Assembly (NCBI GenBank): GCA_930367215.1
Contig: OV884059.1
Span: 229,647,803 to 229,711,802 of the forward strand
DNA from: Pollenia angustigena
Lineage: Eukaryota > Arthropoda > Insecta > Diptera > Polleniidae
Length of the DNA stretch: 64,000 bases
Direction: 5' to 3'
Below, piece by piece: positions 11,961 to 24,954 of this stretch. The stretch's first letter is position 1; every line of letters starts with the position of its first letter. Below the pieces are notes generated by a model. The model was not told the origin of the DNA and made no database searches. It saw only the letters and a list, made by a program, of their open reading frames with translations. The position numbers and the translations under genes were made by a program.

Positions 11961-13089
11961 AAGAAAATTTTTTTATTGATTTGCTGAACATTGAATGAAC
12001 AAAATTAATTAAATCAAACAAAGTTTTCTTAAGCATTTTCTGAAAAATTTAAGGAAATCCCTAGCATTTGATTCTTGATTCAAGAAATTAAATTCTATTG
12101 AAAAATTAAGAATACCAGACAAATATAAAATACATAAATGCAGCATGAACTCAGAAATATCTTTCTTATCTATAGATATATCGCTCATTTGCTGCAATAC
12201 CGGCATAACTCAAAAAAATCCATTTCGAGATAAACGCATTTAAAGTTTTTGATTTGCTCTAACTTCTTAGAAAAAAAGAAGACACATTCTCTTCAAACTT
12301 GGAAAGTATAAAAGATATAAAGATGAATTTAATACACAATATAAAGAAAAACAAAGAGAACAATTCTGTGTGTACTCCTAAAACTCAAGACCGATTAGTT
12401 TAGTTTGGAGCCAGGTTTCTCTTAAGTTAAATCCCGATAGGGATATTTTAACTTACTTATATGGTACGATTTAGATGAAATTTATTTATTAAACAAATAT
12501 AAGTTTTCTGATAAAATTTTGACCCGGTAGGTAGCGATGGGGTCAAGTTATTAACAAAATTCTCCACTATTTAATTGTTTATTTGGAAAATCCCGAGCAG
12601 CGCCGGGACCAAACAGCTAGATTTTAATTAAAACAAGCTACTTTAGTATTTCTTGTTTTAAGAAATTTTTGATCATATACCAAAAACGTGAATTTTTTTA
12701 TTTATTTATTGTTTCCTAATTTCATCTTGAAAACATTTGCCATTTTCAAAAAATGTTTAAATAATAAAAACACGTTGTTCCTTCGTGTAACGTACCAAAT
12801 TAGCTAAACGGAATGTTCTTAGAATCTGAAAATTTAAATTTAGAATAAAAATTCCAGCTAGAAAAAAAATGTAGCCAAATCACACTGCAATTTTGGACAC
12901 TCTTTACAACCCGTATTGACTTTTAGGTAGAAACCCAAGGCGATTTGAATATAAGGTTGCGGCGAAGAAATAGACGGTTTTTTTAATTGTCAGACCAGAA
13001 ATGTCAAAAGTTTTTAAATTAAATTTTTGTTAACATACGTATCTATATACATATATAAAATTGTAACGTTACTGACTGGTGGTGGGTCT
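11961..13089. other. No gene recognised
   Basis: Unique-looking A+T-rich sequence. Around 12525-12620 are GACCCGGTAGG and GCCGGGACCAAACAGCTAG, words that look like the edge of a further repeat. Confidence 0.35.
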
Positions 13090-13620
13090 CTTTCCAAATC
13101 GATCCACTAATACAGGATTTTTGGAAATTCGAATGTTTAGGGGGTAAAAAAAGGGTAAAAACGGGTAACTTCGATAACCTTATATCTCCAAAACTAAAAG
13201 AGATACAAAAAAAACTGTAATATTGTTGTTCTTTAAAAAACAAAGCGTACAGGTGTCTGGTACTTTTTTGAAATTCGGCTCTTTTGGGGAGAAAATGGGT
13301 AAAACCTGAATGTTGGTACTTTTTTGTCACCTCATCTATCTTTTGAACCAAAAAACCTAGAAATAAAGTTTATACCATATTCAAAACTTATCAAAAAAAA
13401 AAAAATTAATATGGTCCTTCTTCGAAATTCGAACGTTTAAGAGGTGAAAATTGTTACTCTTTTTGGTACTTTTTTTACAAAACATTTTTCTCCGTTCATT
13501 AACATATTCGTACTAAATTATGGGCACCCACTACAATACTGCAATTTTTGATACCTTAATAGGCGGAAAAAATAGTACCAAAGTGGGAAATACGGGAAAT
13601 TTAATATCTTTCTTCGGCTT
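13090..13620. repeat. GGTACTTTTT-type repeat block, copy 2
   Basis: The same vocabulary as 1-870 appears: TTGGTACTTTTTT, GGGTAAAAACGGGTAA, AAATTCGAACGTTTA. It continues beyond the intervening hairpin repeat at 15000-15440, so the hairpin repeat (13640-14890) probably inserted into it. Confidence 0.6.
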
Positions 13621-13639
13621 TGTGGTTTTACAACTGGTA

Positions 13640-14890
13640 TTTTTATACCCTCCACCACAATTAGTTGTGAAGAGGGTATATTAAGTTTGTCATTCCGTGT
13701 GAAACTTTTTTATTATTCATCTTAGACCCTATAAGGTATATATATTCTGGGTCCTTGAGTAATTTTAAGTCGATTTAGCCCTGTCCGTCTGTCTGTCCGT
13801 CTGTTGAAAACACGCTCACTTTCGAAAAACTCAAAAGAAATAAACAGACTTGGTGTCAAATTGCTTGTAGTTATCCTAAGCAGTTTAGGATTGAAATCCA
13901 GCAAAATCGGTTCTATAGGATCTGTGCTATGAATCAAAATATGGAACCACCACCTAAAAAAAATTGATAATTTTGTTACAAAAACTAACATAAATGCTGG
14001 AAAAATGCACAGAATGATATAAGATTTCGCAACAGTTCGTTTTATTTGACTGAAAATCACGCTGTAAAATTTCTTGAAGATCCGCCCACGATTTACCATA
14101 GGCCCCATATAAGCTCTACTCCCGGAAAACAGTATAGTAAGTCTTAAACCCTAACTAACAATGCTATCATAACAAATTTTGGCACGTCACAGTTTCGTGA
14201 AGATTAGTCCATAATTTACCATAGGCCCCATATAAAACCTACTTCCAGAAAACAGTTTAGTACACCTAAATCCGTAAAAAATAATGCTATCATAACAAAA
14301 TTTGGTACATCACAGTTTTATAGAACTAGAAATGACACTGTGAAATTTGGTGAAGATCGGTGCATAACTTACCATAGGCCTCATATAAAGCCCACTCTGG
14401 TAAAATAATTAAATACGCGGTAAACTTTCTTCCAGTTTAGCTTCATATGGCCAGAAAAAATGTTATGCAATTTTGTGATATACGGTCCATAATTTTCCTT
14501 ATATTCCATTTTAGCAGCCTTCTGAAATTTACTGCAAACGCTTAAACTAATTGCACCGCTGTATTGAAATTTATGTTTTTTAATACCAGAAATCGTTCTG
14601 CAGAATTTGGGATGATTGGTTCATAGCTTACCATGGCTTTTATATAATTTGTTCTCTTGAAAATCATTTAAGTTCATCTTAAACTGATATTCTACTCAAA
14701 CTTTTTAAAATTGATTCTGATTGTCGATCAATAATTTTATAAAGGTCTAAACCGCAACAAATTTTAATGCAGATGTCTGTTTTTACAAAGATTATAATAA
14801 TAAATAGACATCATACAGATATTACTCCTAAAACATTCGAAGTGTCGGTGAAGGGTATCAAAGATTCGGCACAGCCGAATATAGCACTCT
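13640..14890 (+). repeat. TATACCC-hairpin dispersed repeat, long copy
   Basis: It starts with a TATACCC..GAGGGTATA hairpin around 13648-13681 and a CTGTCCGTCTGTCTGTCCG stretch, and ends at CAGCCGAATATAGCACTCTTACTT (about 14870-14893). Three internal copies of CATAGGCCCCATATAA-type sequence occur (about 14097, 14220, 14370), so the interior is itself a degenerate tandem of roughly 120-150 bp. Confidence 0.6.
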
Positions 14891-14999
14891 TACTTATTTT
14901 AATTATCGTTAATATTGGACCTTTAAACATAAAATTAAACATGCAATGTCCTGAGTGGATACGAATCTATAAGAGGAAAGTTTTTGTTACTTTTTTGTA

Positions 15000-15440
15000 A
15001 CTGGTACTTTTTTAATTTCCGTTAGTATTGGACCTAGAAATATTAAATTAAACATGCAAGTTCCTGAGTGAATGAGAATCTGTAAGAGAGATTTTTTGTT
15101 ATTTGGTACTTTTTTGTTTATAACTGGTATTTTTTTAAAATTAAATTGGTACTTTTTCAATTAAATACTTATTGTTGTTCATTAAATAAAAAAAGCAAAC
15201 ATGTGGCCGGTACTTTTTTAAAATTTGGTCCTTTTGGAAAGTAAACGCGTAAATACTGTCACGCCATCTATCTTTTAAACAAAAACATTTTCGCCATTCA
15301 TTGACATACGCGTACCAAATTATGGCCTCCCACTACAACATTGAAATTGTTGGCCATTTATAAGGGACAAAAAAATATTAAAAAGGATAATACGGGAAAT
15401 TAACTTTCTATCATTTGCTTTTGTGTTCTACGAGTGGTAT
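15000..15440. repeat. GGTACTTTTT-type repeat block, copy 3
   Basis: It contains repeated GGTACTTTTTT, CATTCATTGACATACGCGTACC and TAAATACTG words that match the block at 13090-13620. It is the probable right half of the block interrupted at 13640-14890. Confidence 0.55.
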
Positions 15441-16310
15441 TTTTTCAATTTTTTATAATATTAAACTTACAAACACAAAATTATAGATGAATATCAACAT
15501 ATGAGATGAAAAATGTTGAAACATTTTTTTTAAACCTAGAAACATAAACAAAACTTTGGCATACAAATATGTTCATGAATGAAAAGGCCCGATTAAAAAG
15601 TAGCGGGTTAAATGCTAGAATTTAAACAAGTTAAAACCTAGAAAAATAAACTTTGGCATACAGATATGTACGCGAAGAAAAAGGAGACGCTAACGAAGTA
15701 GCGGGCTATATGCCAGTTTTTAATTAAACATTAAAAAATAAAGTTATAATTAAATATTAAAGCCTGTATTTATAAACAAATTTTAAATTTAGAACAGGTT
15801 TAAAGAACAAATTCACTATGAAAATTGTTATGTTTAAAAATTAAATACAGATCGCTTCCAGGTCACCAAGCCCAATTTTGACCATTATCAACTCTATCTT
15901 AAAGTTTTTTTTTAGATTATGTGCAATTTTGATATTCAAATGCATAAACTGAACACAGAAAAGAAACGGCTTAGATTGCTTTCATACAACATTAATTTAA
16001 CTGAGTTTGCACTTTAAAGCTTGCAAAAATTGCACAAAACTGTTTTTTTTTTTTTCTTAATTCTAAAAATAATTCCATTTATTTTTATTTTTTAACCCAA
16101 ATATTTTTGTTAACTTAAGTCTAGGGTTTCCAGATGCATTTCTTCTTCAATCCCCTCTAAAAATAACAAGACCACAAAGAATCTCTTTTCAAATATGTAC
16201 AAATATGTATGTTGGCCTGTAATAAAAACAAACCTTCAATAGCTTTTTTAACATGCACAATATAAACACGCAATAAATTTGTTTTATCTAATTTGAAATT
16301 AGAACCCTTA
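15441..16310. other. No gene recognised
   Basis: It contains two copies of AAACTTTGGCATACA followed by an AAAGTAGCGGG word (about 15552 and 15650). No reading frame looks coding. Confidence 0.35.
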
Positions 16311-17310
16311 TGGCCATTTGCTCAATGTACCGACAAACTGTCTGTTACTTTATGTCAACATAAATGTATTCGACCGATAAACTGTCTGTCAACAATTTTG
16401 GGTTTCTAAATATACCGACAAAAAACATTTTTTTTTATATGGCAGCCCCTCTCAAAATAAAGGGTGATTTTTTAAGAGCTATAGGAAAGTTTAAAAAAAA
16501 TACATAAAATTTGAATCGATAGTACGATCCATATAATGTAATGTTTGAAGATTATTTCATGCAAATGTTTACCGTGACTGCGCCTCAAATGGTCCATCTA
16601 CTTAGTCCAATTTTTGCATACTCTTTCCAACATTTCGGCCGGTATCTCATGAATAAATGCTTCAATGTTGTCTTCAATGCGTCAATTGAAGCGGGCATGT
16701 GTGCATAGACATGAGCTTTAACATAGCCCCACAAAAAATAGTCTAAAGCCGTTAAATCGCACGATCTAGGCGGCCAATTGACCGGTCCCGAACGTGAAAT
16801 AAAATGTTCACCGAACTCACCTCTCACTAAGTCCATTGTTAAGCGTGCTGTGGCATATGGCACCGTCTTGTTGAAACCACATGTCATGCAAGTCAAGCTC
16901 TTGCATTTCGGGCAAAAAAAAGTTGGATATCATCTTACGGTAGCGCTCACCAATTCGCTTCGTTCGCGATGAACTTTCTTAACAGAGCACGCATTTTGAT
17001 AATAAAATTCAATAATTTGCAAGCGTTGTTCGTTTGTAAGACGATTCATGGTTAAATTATAGACCAAACTGAAGATGTTTGACAGTGAAACAAAACACGA
17101 AACGTGCGTCACCCGATACATGTAAAAGTTGGGAGTCAGCTGATTGAATTTATCTGCATGGCAAATAAAAGGAAAATAAATAATTGGCAGATGATTGCTG
17201 GTAAGCTTTGCGACAGAATAGAAGCAAAAGAGACATTGAGAAAACCAAATTTCTTTAATCTGCAGTTTTTCGTTGGGAAAGAAGATAATCGTGTAATGAG
17301 AAAACGGCCA
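16311..17310. mobile_element. PIF/Harbinger-like MITE (TGGCCATTTT ends), interrupted by a mariner
   Basis: The ends are TGGCCATTTGCTCA and the inverted TGGCCGTTTTCTCA, flanked by TTA and TAA. Without the inserted mariner it is 341 bp, and it matches the uninterrupted 340-bp copy at 50601-50940 along its whole length. The insertion breaks the sequence CTCAAAA-TA-CATGTAAAAG, which is intact in the other copy. Confidence 0.85.
16460..17116 (-). mobile_element. DD41D mariner, internal-deletion derivative
   Basis: It lies between TA dinucleotides (16458-16459, 17117-17118) that are a single TA in the empty copy at 50745. The ends, AGGGTGATTTTTTAAGAG and an inverted CGGGTGACGC, are only partly matched. 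The minus strand begins with MNRLTNEQRLQIIEFYYQ (about 17049), then jumps directly to the catalytic C-terminal half with MWFQQDGA and NWPPRSCDLTALDYFLWGY. A 2-bp deletion after the second aspartate shifts the frame. Once that shift is allowed for, 41 residues separate the second and third catalytic aspartates. The first aspartate is in the deleted part. Non-functional. Confidence 0.85.
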
Positions 17311-17756
17311 TAAATCTGGTAGCCCTGCTTTAGTCAACTGTTTTATACAAGGCGAATTCTTTTACATATTTATTTGCCTTGTGTTGGACATTACACTTCC
17401 ACAAAATACCCTGTAGTTTTTGTGTTGTTGACTTGTTGTAGCCTTGCCGCCACCCATACTAAATTCGCATTGTGAAGATTGTTAACAAATTAAAAAATTA
17501 GCTATTGATTAATTAAAATACTCATTTTTAAAGTAGAAATGAATACAATGTTTAAGTGCTTTATCACCACGAATTTGTAATTTGGTTTAAGTTTCTTTTG
17601 TCTCAGTATCTGATGCAAATTGTATTTCTGGTACCCAATTTTCGAAACATCTTATCTGGATATTTTTGACAAATTTATTCCACATCTTATAAAACCATTA
17701 ATTTTTTTTTCTGTTAGGACCAGCACACAGTTGATGACCCCTACTAATTGCATTGC

Positions 17757-18035
17757 ATTGTGTTGGAACTAGGAAAATAGGTTGTGGGAAGGAGGATAGA
17801 GGGAGTAGTGTTTGTGAACATTCGATTTGAACTAAATCATGTTGTAAGTGAGAGGGAAGACTTCTGCAGGAAGGTTATTCCACATACGAACAGTCCGGGA
17901 AAAAAAACATCTCATTGTAGCAACGATAAAACAGGCCAACATAACCTACATTGCGACGGTGCTCAAGGGAGTCAATAGAATTGGATACCCTACTGCCACC
18001 AATGAGAACCTTTGCCCTCATCCAAAGCTTATTTC
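17757..18035 (-). pseudogene. LINE ORF2 C-terminal remnant
   Basis: The minus strand translates in two frames as DSLEHRRNVGYVGLFYRCYNE followed by SRTVRMWNNLPAEVFPLTYN. These are landmarks of the C-terminal domain after the reverse transcriptase in many insect non-LTR elements (LEHRR, LFYR-Y, R-WN-LP, FP-YN). About 40-50 residues that normally separate them are missing, and stops interrupt the frame. An A run at 18037-18053 flanks it on the plus strand, which is the wrong side to be its own tail. Confidence 0.65.
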
Positions 18036-18124
18036 CAAAAAAAAAAAAAAAAATTATGGCTCGTTCCCAATTTTTATAAAGATTTTGAAACTTTTCAAAA
18101 TAACAAATCTACAAGTAAATCAAG

Positions 18125-19010
18125 TAAAAAATATAGTCGATCAAGCCCCCCGACCATATGATACCCTACACTACAGTATATAAAAACAACTTTTGCTAGT
18201 GTACCTTATTTGAGACCCATGGGCAATCTTGGACCGGCCTAAGCAACATTATGTAATGAGGTTAAGTTTCATGTAAAAGTTCTTTGTGCCGAATATTATT
18301 CAGATATCTTTATCTCTATGAGATTATAGGACGGGGGCTTATATGCGCCCTGTGGTTAATTTTGGACCTGCTAGGACAAAATTTTTTTTTAATAGCTTTC
18401 GTAAAAGCTATTATTGCCAATTTTAATGTGAAATACCAATATTTATAAGGAAGTTATGGCAATAAAACTTTTTTCGTGAGTATTATTTATATTAGAGTTA
18501 TAATAAAATATGGACCGATTCCAATAAAATTTGGTTAGACGATTTATAATGCAATAAAATAATCGAAATACCAACATAATCGTTGGCGAATTTAGAATAC
18601 GCATGCGACTGTTTGGTAAAAGATTAAAGAGAACCTAAACTTATTTCCTTTAATCTATTAAAGAGAGCGTAAGCTTATTTCCTTTAATCTATTACAAAAC
18701 AGTCGCAGGCGTATTTTAAACTCTCCCACCACGATAAGGGTTAATAAGATGGCTTATGAGCCCAAAGATCCTATTCCGGAAAGAAGTTTGTATAAAGGCT
18801 ATATGAAATTATGGACCGATTCGCCTCATTTCCAATCGGCTTGGCCCTTGTGGCAATTATAAATCATCATTAATTCGACTCAGAAAGTTATTCTTAGCCG
18901 ATCGGTATACGTAAAGATGGGTCTAGGACCAATATTAAAGGGTGTTACAAACATCAGCACAAATGCATAATACCCTCTCCACTATTGTGGTGTGGGTATA
19001 AAAATTTTAA
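18125..19010 (-). repeat. TATACCC-hairpin dispersed repeat, copy 3
   Basis: It ends ATAATACCCTCTCCACTATTG then GTGTGGGTATAAA. Its last 115 bp are the inverse of 36315-36430. It contains CCGATCGGTATAC and GTCTAGGACCAATATT. A further relative in the other orientation is at 31670-31830. Confidence 0.6.
18596..18716. repeat. Short palindromic element with internal duplication
   Basis: The ends AATACGCATGCGACTGTTT and AAACAGTCGCAGGCGTATT are inverted copies. Inside, TTATTTCCTTTAATCTATTA and its neighbours occur twice in tandem. It is inserted in the hairpin repeat above. Confidence 0.6.
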
Positions 19011-20754
19011 GCAAACATTTTAAAGTTGTTGCTTTTTCAACGCATTTTACTTGAAGATTTGTATCTTTTTGTTTTAAGAATTCATCTCCAGCAAAATAAA
19101 TGCAAGCAAAACTAATTTAAAAAAGATTGTTTGCAATATCGTGATGCATTTATCCTGTGTTAATAAAATGCACTAACTTTTTGCACCACCCTCGTAAAAA
19201 CGTTTGAAAAGATCTTCAGACAAAAACAATAATTTTAAATTGTCAACACTTTAACACTTAATTTCCCGAATAGGGCCGATTTTTTTTAAAACATGTTGTA
19301 TATAGATGCCCCCTAAACAAGATCAATTAATTTTATTTTTGTATATATTTTTCGTTGTTGTTGTTTTAGAAGTTTTGTTGTAATACATTTTGTTTTGTTT
19401 TTATTGTACACAAAGACACACAGACACATTAAAAAATTCTTATAAAAAAAGATTAAACCAGTCGTTGATCATTTTGTTTAGTATTTTTTTTTTACAATTA
19501 GACAAATTATCAATAAATTCTTGAATAAGAAGATGCTGAATACACTTGTTCTTCAAATGAAATTTATTTATATATTATTATTTTTTATTATTGCTATTAA
19601 TAATAATTATTATTAATAATTTGTTGTTGTTTTCCAATGCACTCACTCACTTTATTATCGATTAAAAATAAAAATTTTTTTAACGGTCAGACCGTTTCAA
19701 AGTCTACGTTTATTGACCGGACAAAAGCACAACCGTTCCAAAACGCGTCTCACCAATAACTGAGCAAACAAATGATCTTTGCTTAAAACTGGTACTCATT
19801 CGCTGTGAGACCAAGACCAAAACAAAAAATATAAAAACAAAATTAAAACTAACAAATCAACTCAAATCAATTTATTCAATGAAAAATTAAAGAGACTTCA
19901 ATTTTGTTGCTGTCTATTCAAATGATTTTATGTGGTCAGTGGTTGTAGCGGTACGTGCAAAGTATCTTTATAGTACGTATGTATAAAATAAAATATGCAT
20001 AAGCCTGTATGTATTTGTATCTCATTTGCTACTCTGCAAGTACTAACTCGATATTCACTTACTTTATTAAAAGTTAAGTTATAGTTTAGTTAAGACTTTC
20101 AAACTCACTCAAAACTTTCGATACTTAACTTTCATATGTGCATACAAATTGCCTCTACTTGCTGGCATTTCAATAAACAATATTGAGTGCGGTAAATTAT
20201 ATATTTTGTAGAACTTTTTTTCATACATTTTGCGCACACATGTGCAAGTATTTCTGCCAATTTGTGTTTTTTTATTTTGTTAATAAAACCGGCCAATGAA
20301 TCATTCATTGAAGAAATATTAAAGTTCCCACAACAGCAAAACCCACTTTAGAACCAAAAAAAAAATGGGAAAAATTTTGAACTATTGTTGACATTGATGG
20401 ATAATTATTAAGTTGTTAATACATAATTATTAATTGTTTAACACCAAATTATAATTTATGTTTTGTAGAGTTTTAGATAAAAAAAAAAAACATTTAAAAA
20501 TAAATAAATAAATTAAATATGATAAATAATAAAAAAAAAATATGAGTTGTAAAAATAAAAAATTTTAAAATTCAATATAACAAGTACAAGTGATATAGTC
20601 GGCAGTGCCGAATCTCATATAAACTTTTTACTATAGTCTTACACAAGTAAGAAAGTATAAATAATCAAGCCCGTCTATATGAGACGCTAGACTACAGTAG
20701 TTTTTCAAAATTATAATTTGTTGTTTTTTCGTAAAGCGCTCCATTTTTAATATT
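19011..20754. other. No gene recognised
   Basis: A+T-rich with ATTATTATT-type simple sequence (19560-19625). Around 19680-19830 the composition is more balanced, but no open frame, TATA box with a following exon, or inverted ends could be defined. A short relative of the hairpin repeats starts near 20580 (CAAGTACAAGTGATATAGTC). Confidence 0.35.
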
Positions 20755-20900
20755 CGTAAAGCAGCCCATACAATATTCAATTCAATAGTCAACTAAGTCG
20801 GTTGTTGTCCAAATCAAAGCGTGTATGGCGTTGTCAATTGATTAGTTTGACGGTTGTCGATTTGGTTGAAAAAAAATCAAAAGATTTTGATTTGTTCAAC
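20755..20900. repeat. CATACAC/GTCAACTGAGTC repeat, copy 1
   Basis: It contains CAAATCAAAGCGTGTATGGC, GTTGTCAATTGATTAGTTTGA and TCAAAAGATTTTGATTT. The same blocks are at 57180-57305 and, inverted, at 47230-47345. Confidence 0.7.
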
Positions 20901-21820
20901 GTGACTTCTAATAGTGTTTTCTTTTCTAAAAAAAAATGATGCATTATAGTTGTGTAATATATTTATTAGGTTACACGAACCCTTACAAAGTGATACATTT
21001 TTCTTAATTACAATGGAACAAAATAATAGCTACGTTTTACACTCAACACTAATGTGTATTTAGCGTGTTAAATATTGAATGCAAAGTTTGTACTAAAAGC
21101 GATATTCACCACGCTTGTAGCAATTTTCAACATTAAATTTTCTTACAATTCCAATAAGCATTAACAGCATTGATTTTCAATAATAAATGTCAGTTGTTGT
21201 TAAAAATTTTGCGACAAAAAAATATAATAAAAGTAAAACAAACGAAAAACAAAAAGTTTTTATATCCATCACAATATAACTAAAAATCGCAATACAACGC
21301 AAATTGTCCGCAAACACAAGAAAAAAATACTTGCTTGCAGAAAACAGTACTTTACGTAGATGCAAAAAAGCGTATTATCTCACACTCAGTTATAACTGCG
21401 GGTAAGAAATGCAACAAATTTGACATTTATTTTTGCAACATATTTAGAAAGGAAAACGACAACTTCTCACACTTTTGCATATATTTTTAGAATGGAACAA
21501 AAACCCGCACGAACATATTTCAACATCTTTAAAAGATGTTCCTATCTCCTATATTTTAGTGGCATCACTAGAAAAGTGGCAATAAGTTCTACCATTCATC
21601 AAATTTTTTTATTAGAAATACATTTTGGTGTTATCTTTTAAAATGTTGGCACTTTTGTAGAAAAAAAGTTTTTTTCAGAAATGGTGATATTTTTTATTGA
21701 TTTCGTATTTAACATTTTCAACATCTTCCATGCGTTCCTCCGAAATGTACTTAGAATTACTCAAGGACTTAAAACTTAATGGGGTCTAAGATGAATATTG
21801 AAACAGTTTTACACGGCTAG
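20901..21820. other. No gene recognised
   Basis: A+T-rich sequence. Frames at 21177-21365 and 21420-21641 lack recognisable domains. Confidence 0.35.
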
Positions 21821-21821
21821 A

Positions 21822-22176
21822 TTAAACTATCTCACAAGTCTTACGTATTCCTTAATACTTTGTGAAATAGAAATCTAATGGGTTTTGCTGCGACTGTCAA
21901 AAAACTAATTTAATATGACAGTTTGTGTTCACAAGTATATAATACTCACACATGAAATAAATACTCACACATGAAATAAAATGCAGGCCTGATCCAATCA
22001 AAAGTATTATTGTTTAAATATTTTTCAAAAAACGATGAAGTCGTATGGGATGTCAAACTTTTTTCATAATACTTGTCGTTTTCATAACGCATGCATTCAC
22101 ACTATCAGACTTTTACACATTGCTTGAGTTTTTGACATGTATTAATACAAAGTATGATAGTGTAAGCTAGCCTTTA
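21822..22176. mobile_element. TIR element with GGCTAG ends (355 bp)
   Basis: The ends GGCTAGATTAAACTATC and the inverted GGCTAGCTTACACTATC bound a body with ACTGTCAAAAA, CCTGATCCAA and CGATGAAGTCGTATGGGAT. A short direct repeat of the CTCACACATGAAATAA word is internal. Other copies are at 26571-28840 (heavily interrupted) and 29769-30060 (truncated). Confidence 0.75.
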
Positions 22177-23306
22177 CCACTAGTAATGGAGGGTTCACAA
22201 TTATTGCTAACTTGCGTTCTACACGTGAGAAATTCAATCGCAGAGTGTTCTATTTACGGGTTGACTCTAAATTATTCTCATTATAAGTATTACAATAAAT
22301 ATTTTGAGACGGTTGTTATAAGAAATCTCATCATCTCCGTGGAGCATAGGGCTTAAGTAATGAACTCTACTATTGAATTTGCAATTTGCTGATATAAAAC
22401 TCACTTCACGTGTAGACCGTAATTATCAAAAAGAAAATATATAATATTAATAAAATATGTTAATCAAATCGAAAAGTATTGTAATATTTTTTTTAATAAT
22501 TACACTGTGCTAGAATTTGGCACTTTTTTGAGACATGCGGGGCACCTGGCGTATTAACCTGGGTACGCTGAATCCAGTGGTGCTAACCTTTTTTAGGTAA
22601 GCTCTTCTTTTCGAGATATACCGTTATTTTGAAAATGGAGGAAGTTGCTCAACATATATTTGCTTAGCTCGAAAACGGTTTAGTTTAATGAACAAACTTA
22701 AAAAACCGAAATTCCGCAATAAAGTAAGGTCTTTTAGGTGAGGTTAAACCTTTTTCTAATATGCGCAGTCGTTTTAAAAACTTAATAAAATGTATCACCG
22801 GCCTCCATTGGTTTTTTATTCTTAACATTTTCTCAAAACATACTTGCCATATATATCCACCCCTTAGGGGTGATCCCATACAAATATAGCGGTTAAAGCA
22901 AATTCTTTAATTTGCCCCTGCGGTGCCTAGGATGCCCCTAGATCCAATCACACTTTATTTTTCATCTCCATCATTTTTTTCTAACAAACCTACACGATAT
23001 CACCATTCCTTAAGGTGCTCCCATACAAAACTTTCAATACAGACTAGAAATATATTGAAGAACAAATCGCAGAACTGCCCAAGAGTCGTCACTAGACGAA
23101 TAAAATATATGACCGACCTCAATTAGTTTTTTGTCCTTAACATTTTCTCAAGATATACGTGCCCTTTATCTCCACTTCTTAGGGAGCTCCCATTCAATTA
23201 TTGCATTTTATGAAATTTTTAAATTTAATTAAAATTTTTCGTCTTTTGTGAATAAAATCAAAAGTTGTAAACAGATTTTAATCATTTATGGCTTGTTTTA
23301 CATGTC

Positions 23307-24839
23307 TACACGCAGAGAAAAAACATTTTTAAATATGGTCACCTCCAACAAAACTATTTATAAGGAAAATTTTAAACATATTATGTTTAATTTAACCGTA
23401 TGATTGTCACCGACAACCATATTTTGGTTAAATTAGTACTTCATCATGAAGCTACAACCATATTATTTTTGGCTCTAAACATTAACTTTGGAAATGCATA
23501 CACGCAGAGAAAAAATATGGTTGGGCATTGTTACGGCAACAACACTTTGTTTAATGTAACAATATATTGTTGTCGTACACGCATAATTGTTATTTTTATT
23601 TAATATTAACAATATTATAGTTACTGTTAACATATCAATGCTTATCGCAATTATAAATTTGAGTATTGTTGACCGAAAAAAAATTATTTTTCTAACAACT
23701 AAATTATGATGACTTTCAAAACATATTATATTACTCACAACCATATCATGATATTTAATAGCCATAACATGATAACTTTCTATACATTTATCATATTATG
23801 TTTAAGATGCAATCAAACTATTTTTACTCTAATAATATTGTGTTAGCGCCATTTGTAAAATAATTTTGAATCAGTTGTGTCGTTTATTTTATATGTGAGC
23901 GGTTAAACTATTTAAAGATAAATTCCCATTAAAAGTAAGTTTAAAGAAATTAAAAAATTAAAATATTAGCGGAGTTCATTATTCGATATTAGTGATGTAA
24001 TAGTGCAAATGCAAAATATCGTAGCTTTTTGGTAAAATCAAACATCAAAACACACAGAGATTTCGTTTTATTTTATAAAAATGTTACGATATTTCTGTGG
24101 TTTTCATGGGCAACGGCGTATGTCTTAAAACAAATGTTTCAGCAAAGCCGAAAACCATTCAAGATCAAATGGACTAGATATTTCACTTTTTGCACTTTGT
24201 CATTGCGATAAAAAAAATCGGAATTGAACCATCTTTTTTCAAAAATTTTATGAAACATGTAAAGAGCGTTTAAAATTAGGCAATATGGGATCAAAATCGA
24301 CAAAATGGACATACGCGGTTGCCCATGAAAACCACAGATTTCGCATTTGCTCTTTTGCAAGCGTTATATTGAGCTCCGCAATTTGATTTACATTAAGAAA
24401 AATTGTAAAAAGCCACAAAATAAAAAATCGATGTAAAACTATTTTAATTTATTTTGTATTTTCATGACAGTTATGAAAGGGGTTGTATCATAATATGATT
24501 AGCATGATGATAATATGATTACTTCTTAGCTTATTATGATTAGCATGACAATAATATGGTTAGTTCTTAACTTATTATGATTAGCATGACAATTTTTTGA
24601 TTACTTCTTAACTTAGTATGATTAACAGAATAATAATATGATGAAGGGAAAAATATTATGTTGTAATATTACGAGTATATTTAGTAATAATATGATTCAA
24701 TAATATTCTTAATATGGTGACTACAATCATGAATCATAATATGTTGCTCTTAGAATATGTTTACCACAACCATAATTTTTCTTAGCGTGTAGTTTTGTTG
24801 GAGGTGACCATATTTAAACATGTTTTTTCTCTAGGTGTA
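23307..24839. mobile_element. TIR element with CACGCAGAGAAAAAACA ends
   Basis: About 45 bp at each end are inverted copies: AATATGGTCACCTCCAACAA on the left and its complement GTTGGAGGTGACCATATT on the right. The start motif recurs internally at 23501. The right third holds about four tandem copies of a 50-bp unit with ATTATGATTAGCATGA (24485-24640). The repeated AAACATATTATG-type words give many short non-genic frames. Confidence 0.7.
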
Positions 24840-24954
24840 GAAAAAATTGGCAGCATACCTGCATTTTCCATTTTCTTAAGAATTTTTAAAAACAAAAATT
24901 TCGAAATTTTGCTAAAAAAAATAATTTTTCTAAAACGACTGCAGCTAAATGTAT

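Noticed and set aside
17848..18183. 111-residue plus-strand open frame
   Set aside because: The LINE C-terminal motifs are on the minus strand of the same stretch; the plus frame runs through a poly(A) tract.
22679..22879. 64-residue minus frame (MGSPLRGGYIWQVCFEKMLR)
   Set aside because: It covers one of the degenerate tandem units in the left arm of the 3.5-kb element, and the other units do not keep the frame.
24485..24640. CRISPR-like regular repeats
   Set aside because: The ATTATGATTAGCATGA units are contiguous, degenerate and A+T-rich inside a eukaryotic transposon. There are no uniform spacers and no cas genes.
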